DNA from: Melieria omissa
Taxonomy: Eukaryota; Arthropoda; Insecta; Diptera; Ulidiidae
DNA: 64,000 nt
NCBI GenBank assembly: GCA_963971225.1
Contig: OZ020267.1
Coordinates: 105,983,892 to 106,047,891, forward strand
Direction of reading: 5' to 3'
Both the position numbers and the translations under genes were made by a program. Shown in pieces: positions 22,241-33,775 of the stretch. How positions within the stretch are numbered: position 1 is the first letter of the stretch; each line of letters opens with the position of its first letter. The notes under the pieces were generated by a model. It saw only the letters and a program-made list of their open reading frames with translations, was not told the origin of the DNA and did not search any database.

Positions 22241-22850
22241 CCCCTAAATATTTCACTTCACAGACTGAGGGTCACACCTTTCAGTACTGGCAGTTCGAGA
22301 CCATCCAGCTTCCGCTTCTTAGTAAAGAGGACCAGAGTCATTTTACTGGGATTGACAACAAGACCCTGTCCTGTGCACCAGTTATCAATCTTACCCAGGA
22401 CTTTATGCATTTTTTGCAAATCATCCTGAGGGATCGTCCTAGTACTAGTGCACAGACATCGTTCGCGTATACTTGGACATGAATAGCAGAGAGTCGACCA
22501 CGAAACACAACAGCAGCGGAGAGAGGACACCACCCTGGGGACATCCCCGTTCGACCTCTGCCGTGACCGAATTGCTATCACTCTCACCAACGGTTAGCAA
22601 TCTCCCGGAGAGCATGCAGCGGATCCACCTTATCAAGGTCTCATTTACCCCATGCATTCTGGCTGCTGAGCATATCGAGTCAAAGGTTGCACTCAATATC
22701 CACAAAGTCGCCCAAAGTGTACTGGTCAGCTTCCAGCCCTACTTCAATCTTGGATACGATGTCATATAGGGCTGAGTCGCATGATTTTCCACTCTGGTAA
22801 GCGTGTTGGTTTCTTGCCTCCTGCTTAGACTATCAACAATTGAGCGCACT
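22241..22850 (-). pseudogene. LINE reverse transcriptase, palm and thumb segment (broken)
   Basis: The minus strand reads NQHAYQSGKSCDSALYD (near 22805), then a DIECNLDSICSAA equivalent of the family's D-I-x-x-A-F-D catalytic motif, then GCPQGGVLSPLL (near 22540), a signature of non-LTR RTs. In another frame follows VYANDV, where the family has Y-A-D-D, so one catalytic Asp is replaced by Asn. After that come DNWCTGQGLVVNPSKM and VLFTKKRK from the thumb. At least two frameshifts. The sequence resumes as LGVILDRKLMWE only across the SINE insertion. Non-functional. Confidence 0.85.
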
Positions 22851-22860
22851 GTAGTTTAAT

Positions 22861-25800
22861 GCATATCGACTGCGCAAGTAATCTTCTGCTTCATAGCCCA
22901 TAAGTATGCAACAAAAATTCATAAATGCCAATCAACACTAAACATTTGCCTCTGATTCATAGTTGATTCTACGAAAAGTGTATAATTTATTGGCCCAGAT
23001 TTGTGCTCACTTCCATTATTTTTGCTGCAATTGTGCGCACCACTGTCTGTCAGGTTCAGCTAATGTCTACTACACGCTCACAGCTCCTCCAACAATGTGA
23101 ACATAAAAATTAACAAAAAATAAAAAAAATCGCTCAAGTGTTTATATCTTTTTAACAATTTGCATGCATGCACGTGCGCAAAGTATTTTTTCTCATTTTT
23201 TTATGGCACACTTTTTATTGCCTCGTTGCAAGACATTCGATACAAAGTGCGCTTCGAGAGGAAAGCGTTGCGGCATTAAGTGCAGCAGGTGCTTAAAAAA
23301 ACAGCTTAAGTGGGTTGTGGCAAACATGCAGAGAGGGAGAGAGGAGCAAATGGTGCTGCTACCACCACCACACAACGAATTGCATACAATTTTATGAGCT
23401 TTTAAAGTCACGTAGTTCTTTTTTACAATTATTGCATTTATTCCAGTTAAATGCAGTTTTGTAGCTGGTTTTGTGTTTTTATGTTGTTTGTTTGCTGCTT
23501 ATTTTTGTAAATGCGATTTAAATTGTCATTTTATTAGGTAATTGAACATTGGAATATTTGAATGGTTTTTAAAGGACATAAACTTTATATTTTTTAAAAT
23601 TTAATATAAAAAAGTAAGTTAAAAGTAAAATGTTTTTCAACGTCAAAAAAGGACTTGAATTTTGCTGAGCAAATTCCGTCTTTTTCGTTAAGATTTTCTA
23701 GGTCCATGAATTTAGTAGAAAGCTTGCCTAATCTTTCAGCATGTCTGAAGAAAACGAAAGAAATTGGACAAGTCCAGGCTAACCCAAGTTGAAGTCACAG
23801 AGGCCACAACAAATTTATGCTTAAAACTTTGCTCCCATTGAAGCTTCAAACATTTTGTGCCGCAACCAAACTAAACTTTCAACTATTCAATTCAGAGCAA
23901 AACTTTCAATTTGGTAAAGCATGAAATATTTTGTAGCATTGCACAAAAACTGCAAAATTGTTCAGTCTTTTTGTGAATTTCATAATTTTTATGTTTGTTT
24001 TTTTTTTTCTTTTTGTTGTGCTGCAAAGAAAAATGATTTGATTGCAGTCGAAGCAGTTTTCAGTTTTTAGTTGTGTTGCACTGTACAAAGTGCACATTTT
24101 TGAAATATTAATCAAGCTTATTGTAAAATCAGTTTGGCATTTACTGTCGGTTGGTTGGTTGCGCTGGCTGGTTGGTTGTCGGGCTGTTGCGCAGCGTGCA
24201 GCCAGCCGGCAAGTGCGCGCCACTTCTTTTGCTTTGCAAAGATGAAATTGAAAAATTATTGCAATAATTTATAACATTTATCTATTTTATTATAGTGTAT
24301 AAGTGAGTAGTGGCAGGTTTTTTTCTCATCAATTTATAATAGTTTTCCTTCTTTTTTTTTAGGGGAAAATAAATGTGCCAGCAGCGACTTACTTTACAAG
24401 TGGCCATCGAGTAAATGGAGCGCGCGCACTTTCGGCAGCATGAACGTTTCTTGTGTGTGTGTGTGCAGCAAAGCTTTTTAAATTAATTACCTAAAAAGAG
24501 AGAAATGAAGAGCATAGAATGAGCATTTTTCGCAAACTACAAGTTTTGGTATATTATAAAATTGTATATAAAAACTTTTCAACTGCTGAGCTAATGAATA
24601 TAGATGAGCCGAATACATACAAATTTATTTTTAAATAGTTAGATATAAAAATACTAAAATAAAATCCTTTATTCAGTGCATATTTGTGATTTTTATCTAT
24701 CATATAAAATTAAGAGATTAATTCTTTTACAAAAATTGCATTGACATGAGGCACAAAGTTGCCCTCTGCACTATGCAGCATTGAGCGCATTTTTCCACAT
24801 AAAGACACAAATAAAAATTCCAAAAAATTAAAAAAAAAATTCACAAAATTCCAAATGCCATCAAATTGACTGTAAAAATGTCCAAATTGACCTGTGCACT
24901 TATAACACCACACACGGCAGCCCCCTCGACCAATCAGCACAGCCACACCAACCATCGACCAGCGCTTCGACCAAATCACTTCATGCCAATAAAACATTGA
25001 GCAGTTCATTGAATTGGCTTAAATGCAATGAACGACAGATTGTCAAACTGTCAAAAACTAGCAACAAAAATAAAATTATACCAACAAATTTTCGATTAAA
25101 AAAAAAAAATTTACAATATTTTTAAAAGCACTTTTCTGCTTGTCTACGCTTTGCCGCCAAAAAGCACATTTTGCTACGCAACACACAATTATGCCGAATA
25201 TTCACATAAGCAACAACAAAATGCCCAAACTCAACTAACAACTTGAAAGCGTCAAAATTGCATTTGCACATTTGTTGCAATGCCATAAAACGAACGACAA
25301 CTCGCCATGTTGCATGCAGTGCGAGTTGTGAGCATGTTTGGAATTTTGTGATTTTGTTGTTGTTGTTTTTTGACAAAAACAGAAATTGTGTTTGATTGAT
25401 ATTTCGTTGAGTTGTCGCTGGGTTTTGGTCGTTTCTATTCTAGGTATTTATTGTTGTTGTTTTTGTTGAATATTTGCATTTCAATTTGAAAATGAAATTT
25501 TTGGCGCAAATTAGTTGGCATTTGTTTTGCTTGTTTGCTGCCGCACAGTGGCAGTGGTTGATTTATGTTTTTGTTTTTTTGTAATCAATGCTATTATATG
25601 TTGTTGTTTTTGCACTAAACGCATATGGCAATTTGATGCAAAAAAAATTTGTTGCACTGTTTGATTTGGGGAATTTTGTGAATTGCCTTTCGGCATAGCT
25701 GAGTAGAATGCAGACATTTTCATTGCATACATCAAGCGACGCTTTTGGACAATGAAACTGGTAAAAAGCTCACAAACGGTTTAACAAAAGTGTGTTTGAG

Positions 25801-27280
25801 TTTTCGCTGCATGGAATTTCCATATGAAATATGATTGTGTTGTAAAGCATTTACGAAATATTTGAAGTACCGAAAGAACTATGGCAACGTTGATCAACAA
25901 TCAACATCAACATTCATTGAGAAGGAACTACGAGTAGTAATTCATGTGGAAAAGTGGAATTTGTTTTATGCAATTCTGCTCACAATATCGACCGTAGTAA
26001 TTGTGATAGCAAAGTGCTACAAAAAACTAAAAATTGTTGAAAAACATGCATGAAACTAGAAACCATTTATAGGGGGAAATTTGGCACTCGGCGGTGCGAA
26101 TATCTAATTGAAACACGATTGAAACTGTTTGAGGTCGTTTATTCTCTGTGGGTTCTTAACAAATGATGAGCGTTGGACTATACGAAAGACCGAAAGCGTG
26201 GAGCAGAACAAGGGGAACATAAGTACAGAATAAGAAGGAAATGAGGGGATGCAATTAGAGGTAAAATCGACAAATCACTACACACAGCAGTTTTTCATTT
26301 TTTTAATGTCTAGTTTCAGGCCTATATGAACTTTTGGGTGGCTTAAAAGTTCTATTGCATTGTGTAAGGTAGACCAACAGGAGTTGACTAGTTTGCTTTG
26401 CTCACATGCAAGGAGCAGGACAATACAATGCGAAAATCTTACATCAAACATGTTAAGGAGATCTTCCGCAAAAAATTTGTGATTTAAAGGTCTGTGATCT
26501 GTGGTTGAATGTGTATAGTTGTTAGTTTCAAAGTGCTGTGTTTACTGTGCTTTAAATTTGCTAACCAATTTGTTATTTTCAGTAGAATTGGTGTACTGCA
26601 TGTAGTAAACTCGGCATATGTGGTTTAATGAGTCATTAAAAGTGATTTGAATTAGTTTTGAATGCAGCCAAAATATGAAATAGAAAATATAAATTTATTT
26701 ATACCAAAAGAATGGTACCAAAAACTAGCTATGAGGCCATTTGAATGTCCTTAACATGGTCACTTTAATCCTTTCGGGACGGAGTTTAATTTTGAAATTC
26801 AAAATACAATCAGTAGAAATATTCGCATGCCATGAAAGTTGGATTTAGAAAATTTTATTGGATGCTCACAAACTCTGAAATCATCCTTTAATGCGGGAAC
26901 ACCGAAATCGAAAAAATATTTTGCGTGGGTTGTAAGATTTGAATAATTTTTTTGAGAGGCATTAAAAACTTGCTGGGAAGTATTATCCCAGTAGTCCCGA
27001 ACCAAACACACAATTCCTCCCCATAAGAATCGTACAAATTGTTGCAGATAATCAGGTTGTTTCATAATCAAAGACATCATGAAGGATTTCCAACACTTTG
27101 AGAGCTGGTACTATATATAGGTTTTCATTCGATTTTGGTCTCAACAAGAACAAGAACCACATTGCAACACCAATTTATGTAGAAAAGGACATTCGAAGTG
27201 TTTGTCTGGCTGATAAGTTGGAAAGACTTTACAAAATTGCCTTGGACCAGTCCATTGACCTGATATAATAGATATAAAGA
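22861..27280. other. non-coding DNA, no gene recognised
   Basis: Mostly A+T-rich with scattered CAA/TTG runs. Frames at 23164-23411, 23906-24245, 24710-25009 and 25122-25376 overlap on both strands, lack family resemblance and have no supporting splice or start context. A short TG run lies at 24453-24466. Confidence 0.55.
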
Positions 27281-27412
27281 AGTGGACGCAGGCGGTTTTG
27301 GGGGTTCAAGCCCCCGAATACAAAAACTAATGATACAAAATATGGCTTTAAATGGTTTTGAGATCAAAAGTTGTACAAAAAACCGCTTTCCAAAATGAAA
27401 TCCTGCGTACAT
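27281..27412 (-). mobile_element. MITE of the CAGTGRCGCAC family, reverse, short
   Basis: On the minus strand it begins GTACGCAGGATTTCATTTTG and ends with a GGGGGCTTGAACCCCC palindrome and CCGCCTGCGTCCACT. The inverted ends are degenerate. It is similar to 20837-20988 and to 27479-27633 next to it. Confidence 0.6.
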
Positions 27413-27478
27413 CATCTAAGATATAAAATATATATATATAAACACATGGTAGGTTGTACTCGATCGTTGGTGAGTTGT

Positions 27479-27633
27479 CAGTGGCACACAAAGTATTTCA
27501 TTTTGGGTGCTTCCGTGCAGAACTTTTGAGCTCAATGCTACTTGAAGCCATATTTTTCACTCAAAATCGGCACCAGATAAAGATACATGGAAGGGGTTTG
27601 AACCCCCAAAAGCCGCCTTTGTGTAAGTCACTG
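27479..27633 (+). mobile_element. MITE of the CAGTGRCGCAC family, 155 bp
   Basis: The left end CAGTGGCACACAAAG and the right end CTTTGTGTAAGTCACTG are inverted repeats with small changes. Internal TTTCATTTTGGG and GGGGTTTGAACCCCC match the other copies. No coding capacity. Confidence 0.75.
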
Positions 27634-28001
27634 GTCATTATTATATCACTCTTACGGTAATTAGGTTGTGCATTGGTTATTCAAACCGCCCCGAATCTTG
27701 TTTATAGATATCATCCCGAACCCTGATTGATTTTGCAGTAATTTCAAAGCGATTATGAAAACCAGCCAATCGCTGATTTTCCTACCATAGAATTTCTCCA
27801 GCGTTCTTATTCTCCTTCTTGCTAGGTCCGGTCATTTACAGAAGAAGTTATCATTACTTTCCTTCTCAATCAGATCACCACAGCTTTCGGAGTTGAAGCT
27901 TTGATGAGCCTATCCTAGTTGCATTCTCTCCGATAACACTGTGCGACAGCATTTTTCACACCGGGAAAAATCCATATAGGTGTGAAACTAGACACCAAAC
28001 A
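27634..28001. other. non-coding spacer
   Basis: Nothing recognised between the MITEs. Confidence 0.5.
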
Positions 28002-28370
28002 TAGTAATACTGCGTACTCAGTTTTTCATTGCTACATTATTTGTCCTTTTAAAAGAACTTCAAAAGTTTGAAGGGGATAAAAGATAAAAAAATTTTTTAA
28101 AATACTTAACCTCGTTAGAATATGGCGATGTGTTTATCAAATGAAAGAGGAAAGGCTGAAGAATTTAAATATAATTAATTTTTTATCAATTTTTGGAACA
28201 AGGATATAAAAAATTTTCTTTACAAATTGTAATCCTTTATGTCCTTGAAAATTTTTATAGAATTTTCTAGAAAAGTAAGTATGTTAAAAACCAAAATCTC
28301 CTTGATCACGTGTCGAAATTTCATTACTCTAACTTTCTAAAAATGAAAAACTGAGAACGCAGTATTACTA
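28002..28370. mobile_element. MITE with 29 bp terminal inverted repeats
   Basis: TAGTAATACTGCGT then ACTCAGTTTTTCATT at 28002-28030 is the reverse complement of 28342-28370 with one or two differences. The 369 bp interior is A+T-rich and non-coding. The TSD is not clear. Its right end abuts the solo LTR, whose CTAT target includes the last bases of this MITE, so the MITE was there first. Confidence 0.75.
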
Positions 28371-28371
28371 T

Positions 28372-28828
28372 TGTTACGAATACTAGTTCTAGTGGGCTGT
28401 TACGTATCACTGGATTGCGCAATTTGAAAATAAAACAACTTTAGTTATGCAAACGCAGTCAATAAAAACCAACTATCACTTTATTTCACCAATTTCACAC
28501 TTCATTGTCTTCACACTTGATTATTTGCTTAATCACTCCGTGTGGCACCTTCACTAGTCAAAATCAGACTGACTCGCTGCGCCGCACCCGGCTGCCTTTT
28601 ATACCTGTCTGGCCATCGCGCAGATCGTTCTCTCACATTCCGGAGTGGACTAAAGGTTTCCATGATGATCGTTTCCATCATTGTTAGGTTGGACTAAAAG
28701 TTGCCATCATTGCCAGGTTGGCCTAAAAGTTTCCCTCACTATCGCGGCCGTCGTTGCCAGATTGAATTATAGCACGGCGCGTAGCGACAGGGTTGCTTTG
28801 CACAGCGACAGACTTTTTTTTCGTTACA
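28372..28828 (-). mobile_element. solo LTR (Ty3/gypsy-type size and TSD), minus orientation
   Basis: The 457 bp begin TGTTACGAATACTAG and end TTTCGTTACA, i.e. TG...CA with a short TGTTACGA/TCGTTACA inverted end. They are flanked by a 4 bp TSD, CTAT (28368-28371 and 28829-28832). On the minus strand a TATAAAAGG box (28595-28603) is followed by AGTCAGT-like initiator sequence and an AATAAA signal (28480-28485), the order expected of an LTR promoter and poly(A) site. No internal retroelement sequence lies on either side, so it is a recombination-derived solo LTR. Confidence 0.85.
28595..28603 (-). promoter_or_regulatory. TATA box of the solo LTR
   Basis: TATAAAAGG on the minus strand inside a G+C-rich stretch of the LTR, about 110 bp upstream of the AATAAA signal at 28480-28485. 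Confidence 0.65.
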
Positions 28829-28832
28829 CTAT

Positions 28833-30739
28833 GTTTTGTCTCTTGTTTCACGCTCTTATAGATTTTTTCCGGTGTGAACCTTTTTTAAAATTTTTTTTTA
28901 TCAGATTGGTCTACTTTTCTTATATAAAATATCAGCTTGTGAATGCAAATATGAGCAGTTCACTGTTTTAAACGAAGCCAAGTGACCACTGTAATTTCTT
29001 TTGCTTCTATTCCCACTGAAAAACACTTGCCATACTTAAAATCCGATCATCACAGATAATCCCGAAGGCAGTGCCAACATAAAAGCGACACAAAACCTCT
29101 AACCTGCTATAATTTTCAACTCATTAGCGGTAAAATCGTTGGTTAGCATTTCCCCAAATCCGGCCATTCGGCACAGGCAACCGAAAACAATTGAATATTG
29201 CAGCCAATGCCATCAACGCCAAAATAATCGCAGGAAAATCAGCAATCGAGAGACAGGCCGGCAAACAATAAACACTGAGCCAATAACAACAACAACAACA
29301 ATGACATCAACATCACAACACCGGCACCAAACTTCAGCTGCATTGCATTGCCAGCAGCCTTCGACAGCAGCAACATCAAAATCCACAACAACAACAACAA
29401 CAGCAACAGCATTTCCACTAATACACCGCAAATGGCGCTGCCATGGCCAGCGAACCGTCACACCATTCCGCACGACGCCAATCAACTGTGAATCGTATTT
29501 TGCGGAGATTTTTGCTGACATCGCCTGATCTCCTGCCGCACGTACGGATGTTGCAAATCCTTTGGAATTGTTTAATGCCGCAACACAGTGTGCAGCCGTT
29601 GTCGGTTGCTGTGCAAATCTAATGACCGGTGCTGGTCTGTTCTTGTTTTTGTTTTTGTTTTTGTTTTTGTAGCCGCTTTTATTTGTTTACGATAAACATG
29701 GGCAGCGTTGAATGTGCCGAGCAGCAGCCATCAAAAAGCAGCAGCAACAACAACCACTACCTACTGCTACAACAACACCAACAACAATAATGAAAGCAAT
29801 AACGCCATCAGCGTCAAGGCAGAAAAATAACAAAATGCGCCAAATAAATGGCAAAAGCGAAAATGAACGAACGAAACGTGAAAACGTGAAAATGTGAAAA
29901 ATGATGATGATGTGAGAGGCGAACGCGTGATGCCACCAACTCATCGGCACCTGGTTGCGGCCGCTGGACGATTTCGTGCGAATGTGGTGGAGCTGTGTGG
30001 GCGGGACAGGAGGTGCGACTCGCTCGCATAATTCATTTGGGTATCATTAGGCGATTTCACTGTGTTGGCGCCCGTTGATGAGCTCATGAAAATGTATCGA
30101 AATTGGTAGAGTTGCTCTCGTCGCTGTTGTTGTTGCTGCTACTGGTGGTATGTTGGTGTGATGAAGTGTGTGATGTGGTTCGGTGCAGTGCGGTTGCTTG
30201 TTGTTGTGGTTTGTTGCGGGCGCATGTTGCCACCTGTGCATTCGTCGAAGCAATCAAATTGCCGACGCGTCGAGGTGCAACGGAGTTGAGGGATTTTGTT
30301 TTGCATTTTCAATATTTGCGCTGCTGCTTCGTTCTGCTGGCCAATGGGTTGTGCAAGTTTTGATTTGTTGTTGTTGTTGATGTTTTTTTTGTTGGTATGG
30401 ACTCGCACAGCCATCGATTGCGCCAGCGAGTGCCGAGTTCATGGAACGAATTGATGAATGCCGATAGTTTCATAGTTTGCTGTGATTGTGTGCATTTAAT
30501 CTTGCTATTTCAAGTTCTACCCGACACTTTTCCGACACTTTATTGAATGGTTCGATTAAAATTATCGGTGTGGGTGTTGCAGTTGACACAAATGCTGGAA
30601 AATGGATGTGAAGTAATTAATAAATAATTAAAAGCACTTTTTGCTGAAGAGCAAAGCAGAATGTCGATACTGGGCAATAAAATTGAAAAAAGTTGTGTGC
30701 AAAGATTGAATTATAAGATTGAATGGAAATGAATTCCAG
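28833..30739. other. unique G+C-richer block with CAA/CAG runs, no confirmed exon
   Basis: Composition like fly 5' UTR or regulatory DNA: CAACAA and CAGCAG runs at 29284-29410 and 29740-29790, and TTGTTG runs near 30125 and 30370. The 129-codon frame at 29139-29528 has no early ATG. A 30-codon frame from an ATG at 29698 (MGSVECAEQQPSKSSSNNNH, then Gln-rich, stop at 29790) could be part of an exon or chance. No gene is called. Confidence 0.45.
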
Positions 30740-31163
30740 GTATAGCTGAGGTTTGGTTGCAAATTGTTGAGCTAAGATTGACAAATTTTTAGACGAAAGT
30801 GGAATTAAGCTTATTAGAGATTAAGCTAAGATGAGCTTTGAATAAGGTTGAAATTAGCTTTTTCTACCACCAAAAAACTTACCCAAGGTCAATTATGAAT
30901 GCTATTTAAAAGAATCTCTTGTTTTTTGTCAAAACAAAACCACAGTAACTAACTCACCTTTTGAATAAAAAGGTAAAGTTGACAATAAAACCTCAGTTGT
31001 GAATGAAACTAAGCAGAAGTTAGATCAGATTTACTGGAAAAAATACCAAAATCAATTAGAGAACAAAACGTCTTATAAAGGTTTGTAAAGTAAGCTAAAC
31101 CCACACTTTGTTGTAACATGGAGTTGAAACAGACTTGAGTTGTCTAAAAGTCCGTTGTAAGTA

Positions 31164-31632
31164 TAGGGTGCTTTTTTTTAGAGGTTTGTTTTTCGAATAG
31201 AGATAAAACTGGCATTTTGTGGTCAAATCTGGCAACTCTAATGTCATTTATGTTCAGTTTTGTTTGCCATTTCATCATGAACAGGTTGACAAAAGAACAA
31301 CGCATGCAAATCGTGCAAATTTATTTCGAAAATAATGGTTCAGTTCGCGAATTTTACCGCAAGCTCCGTCCATTTTATGGTCGAGCAAAATGTTGAAGAG
31401 GACCCGAATGAATCGATTCGCCACCGTGCACAGCAATTGGAGCTGGTTGAAAATTGGACCTGTAGAATTGGCTTTATTCGAGCCAGCCGCGGCGGCCACA
31501 TGCCCGAAATCATATTTAAACATTAATGGCATAAAATTATCCTTCCAATAAAGCCAAATTGATGGACATTAAAACGATTTTCTTGTGTTTTATTTCAATT
31601 CGAAGTTCTATACCTCTATAAAAAACACCCTA
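31164..31632 (+). mobile_element. internally deleted Tc1/mariner-superfamily element
   Basis: The terminal inverted repeats are TAGGGTGCTTTTTTTTAGAG on the left and TAGGGTGTTTTTTATAGAGG on the right (read inward). It is inserted at a TA dinucleotide, duplicated at 31162-31163 and 31633-31634. Removing it gives AAGTATTACTAAAGCT, which is exactly the sequence of a neighbouring array unit (near 31776), so the array supplies the empty site. Length is 469 bp, against well over 1 kb expected for an autonomous copy. Confidence 0.9.
31277..31526 (+). pseudogene. mariner-type transposase, two internal deletions
   Basis: An ATG at 31277 opens a reading that starts MNRLTKEQRMQIVQIY and reaches SVREFYRKLRPFYG, the N-terminal helix-turn-helix of this family, then hits a stop. 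In another frame follow VEEDPNESIRHRAQQLEL (second helix-turn-helix region) and, after a further deletion, the C-terminus ending SRGGHMPEIIFKH and a stop at about 31526. The catalytic domain is entirely missing. Confidence 0.8.
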
Positions 31633-33628
31633 TATTACTAAAGCTGAGCTTAAGCTGCTTTAATACTCCTAAAATTTATTAGGAACCACAGTTGGAGTTA
31701 ATGCCAAAGCTAGACTTAAGCTACTCAAATATTTTTAAGCTGAAATTAAAACAGGCTTAACTTGTTTAAAAGTCAGTGATAAGTATTACTAAAGCTAAGC
31801 TTAAGCTGTTTTAATCCTCTTAAAACTTTTTAAGAATCGCAGTTCCAAATAATGTCAAACTGAGCTTAAGATAATCGAATTTTGTTTCCAAAACTTATTT
31901 ACAACCATAATTGTAAGTAATGTTAAAGCTAAGCTAAGCTTTCTCACAAATTTTATTTCGCACCGTAGTTGTAAGTTATGCCGAAGCTGATTGTCAAAGC
32001 TAGACTTAAGTTAAATAATCTTTAAAACTGATGCTGAACTATAGTTGTAAGTAATGTCAAAGCCCAACTGACGCTAATCTAATTCTTCAAAACTTATTTT
32101 CAACCATAGTTTTGAGTAGTGTCAAAGCTGAGCTTAAATGGGTCTAATGCACTGACGATTGGTTCTATTAACCATTTTGAACCGCAGTTGACCTAATTTC
32201 TTCACGACCAATTAAGAACCGTAGTTAAGAGTAAAGCCAAAGCTGGGCTTTAATTTGTCTTATGCTTTAACAGCCTATTTATAACCACAGTTACCAAAGC
32301 TGAGCTTAAGCTAATGTAATTCCTTCATGATTTCTTAGAAATAGCAGTTGTAAGTAATGTCAAAGCTAGGCTTAAGCTAGTTCTAATCTTTTCATGACTT
32401 GTTTACCATCACAGTTTCCAAAGCTGGGCTTAAACTGATCTAAATCCTTCACAACTTCTTAAGAACAGTTGCCAAGCCCAGCTTTGGTTAATCTAATTCC
32501 TTCACGACTTCCTAAGAATTGCAATTGTAAGTAATGGCAGAGCTAGGCTTAAGCTACTCTTACTCTTTCACAATGTATTTACAACCACAGTTGCCAAAGT
32601 TGGGCTTAAGCTGATCTAATTCTTTCATGACTTCCTAAGAACTGCAGTTGTAATGTCAAAGCTAGGCTTAAGCTAGTCTTGCCTTTTAACAGTCTCATGA
32701 CTTATTATGAACTGCAATAAAAAGTAATGAAAAAGCTATGCTTAATCTTGTGCTTTGTTTTCATAAACTATAAACAACTGCAGCTTTAAAAGCTGGGCTT
32801 AAGCTGTGTTATTCCTTTACGACTTATTAAATACCATAATTGTGCCAATCCAATGTGTCCAATCATTTCACAACCTATTTCTAATTACAAGTTGCCATAG
32901 TAAAAAATAACTGCAGTTATAAATGATGACAGAGCTGGGCTTAAGTTGGACTGATTCTTTAAGAACCTATTTACAGCCGCAGCTTTGAAGGCTGGGCTTC
33001 AGCCAGTCTAATGCTTTCAGAACCTTCTTATAATCGCAGTTGCGAGACATTTCCAAGCTGAGCTTTAGCTCTAGAAAGACTTTTGAACCATTGGTTTTGC
33101 GTTTTGATCTATAAAATTAGTATCCGTTTTTAACCTATAAAAGCATTAACCTTCCTTAAAATCCTTCAAAACATTAAATAAAATACTCTGATATCTTTTA
33201 TCAGTTTCGAGTCATTGAGATCTGTACAAACAATGTTTTATGAGTTTTTAAAATTTCGGTAAGCAGTAATGGTTTATTATAGACTAAGCTTGCATTCAGA
33301 GATGAGTTGGAGTTGAAGAACTGAGTTGGCTCAATGTGGGAACATGTTTTCAATAGTTTTCACAATTTTAATTTTTTTTAATATGATGTTTGATGTTTTA
33401 ACATGTTTTTAAAACTTTCTATACTTTTAGTTTTTAATAATTGAATTTAATTAATCTATTATTTTAAAGTAATACATAAATATTTAATAAATAAATAATT
33501 TTCTTTATTTTATTAGTTCAATATAAGTTTGACTTGATTGCAAGGATTAAGTTGTATGTATGAAAAATTTATTCATTACTTCTTAAAAATCAATTTCATT
33601 AATTGTTAGATTTTTTATTTTTATTTTT

Positions 33629-33775
33629 GTTTTTTAATTTATCATTCTTCACCTAAATTTACTTTGAATTTGCAGATTTTTTTATTTTTATTTTTATTTT
33701 TATTTTTAGTTTTGTTTTTTTTTTAATTTATCGTTCTTCACCTTAATTTAGTTTGAATTTGCATTTAGATATTCG
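33629..33775. repeat. 91 bp duplication around an ATTTTT run
   Basis: TTTAATTTATCRTTCTTCAC and the following TTTGAATTTGCA occur at about 33636 and 33725. A TATTTT-type run (33680-33710) lies between. Confidence 0.8.

Larger units (their letters stand above)
18626..22860 (-). mobile_element. decayed LINE (RT plus RNase H type), minus strand, split by nested insertions
   Basis: A 5'-truncated non-LTR retrotransposon reading right to left. Its segments are RT palm and thumb (about 22241-22850), RT C-terminus plus RNase H (21246-21882), and a C-terminal region with a zinc-knuckle-like CVSC...C motif and 3' UTR (about 18626-19254). It is interrupted by a SINE (21891-22232) and by a 1973 bp composite insertion (19264-21236). 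RNase H in ORF2 points to the I/LOA/R1-type lineages. The 3' boundary near 18626 and the 5' boundary near 22860 are approximate. Confidence 0.85.
30740..33080. repeat. diverged tandem array, about 60-70 bp unit, more than 20 units
   Basis: The consensus core CAAAGCTGGGCTTAAGCTRA, then TCTAATYCTTTCACRACTTA and TTTACAACCRCAGTTGTAAG, recurs from 31635 to about 33075 (for example near 31638, 31706, 31786, 32121, 32293, 32359, 32536, 32594, 32654, 32785, 32930). More degenerate units extend left to about 30740. A mariner-type element (31164-31632) is inserted in it. Units are too diverged for clear higher-order structure by eye. Confidence 0.88.

Noticed and set aside
29139..29528. 129-codon Thr/Gln-rich ORF as a gene
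   Set aside because: No ATG in the first half of the frame, composition driven by CAACAA repeats, and an overlapping open frame on the other strand.
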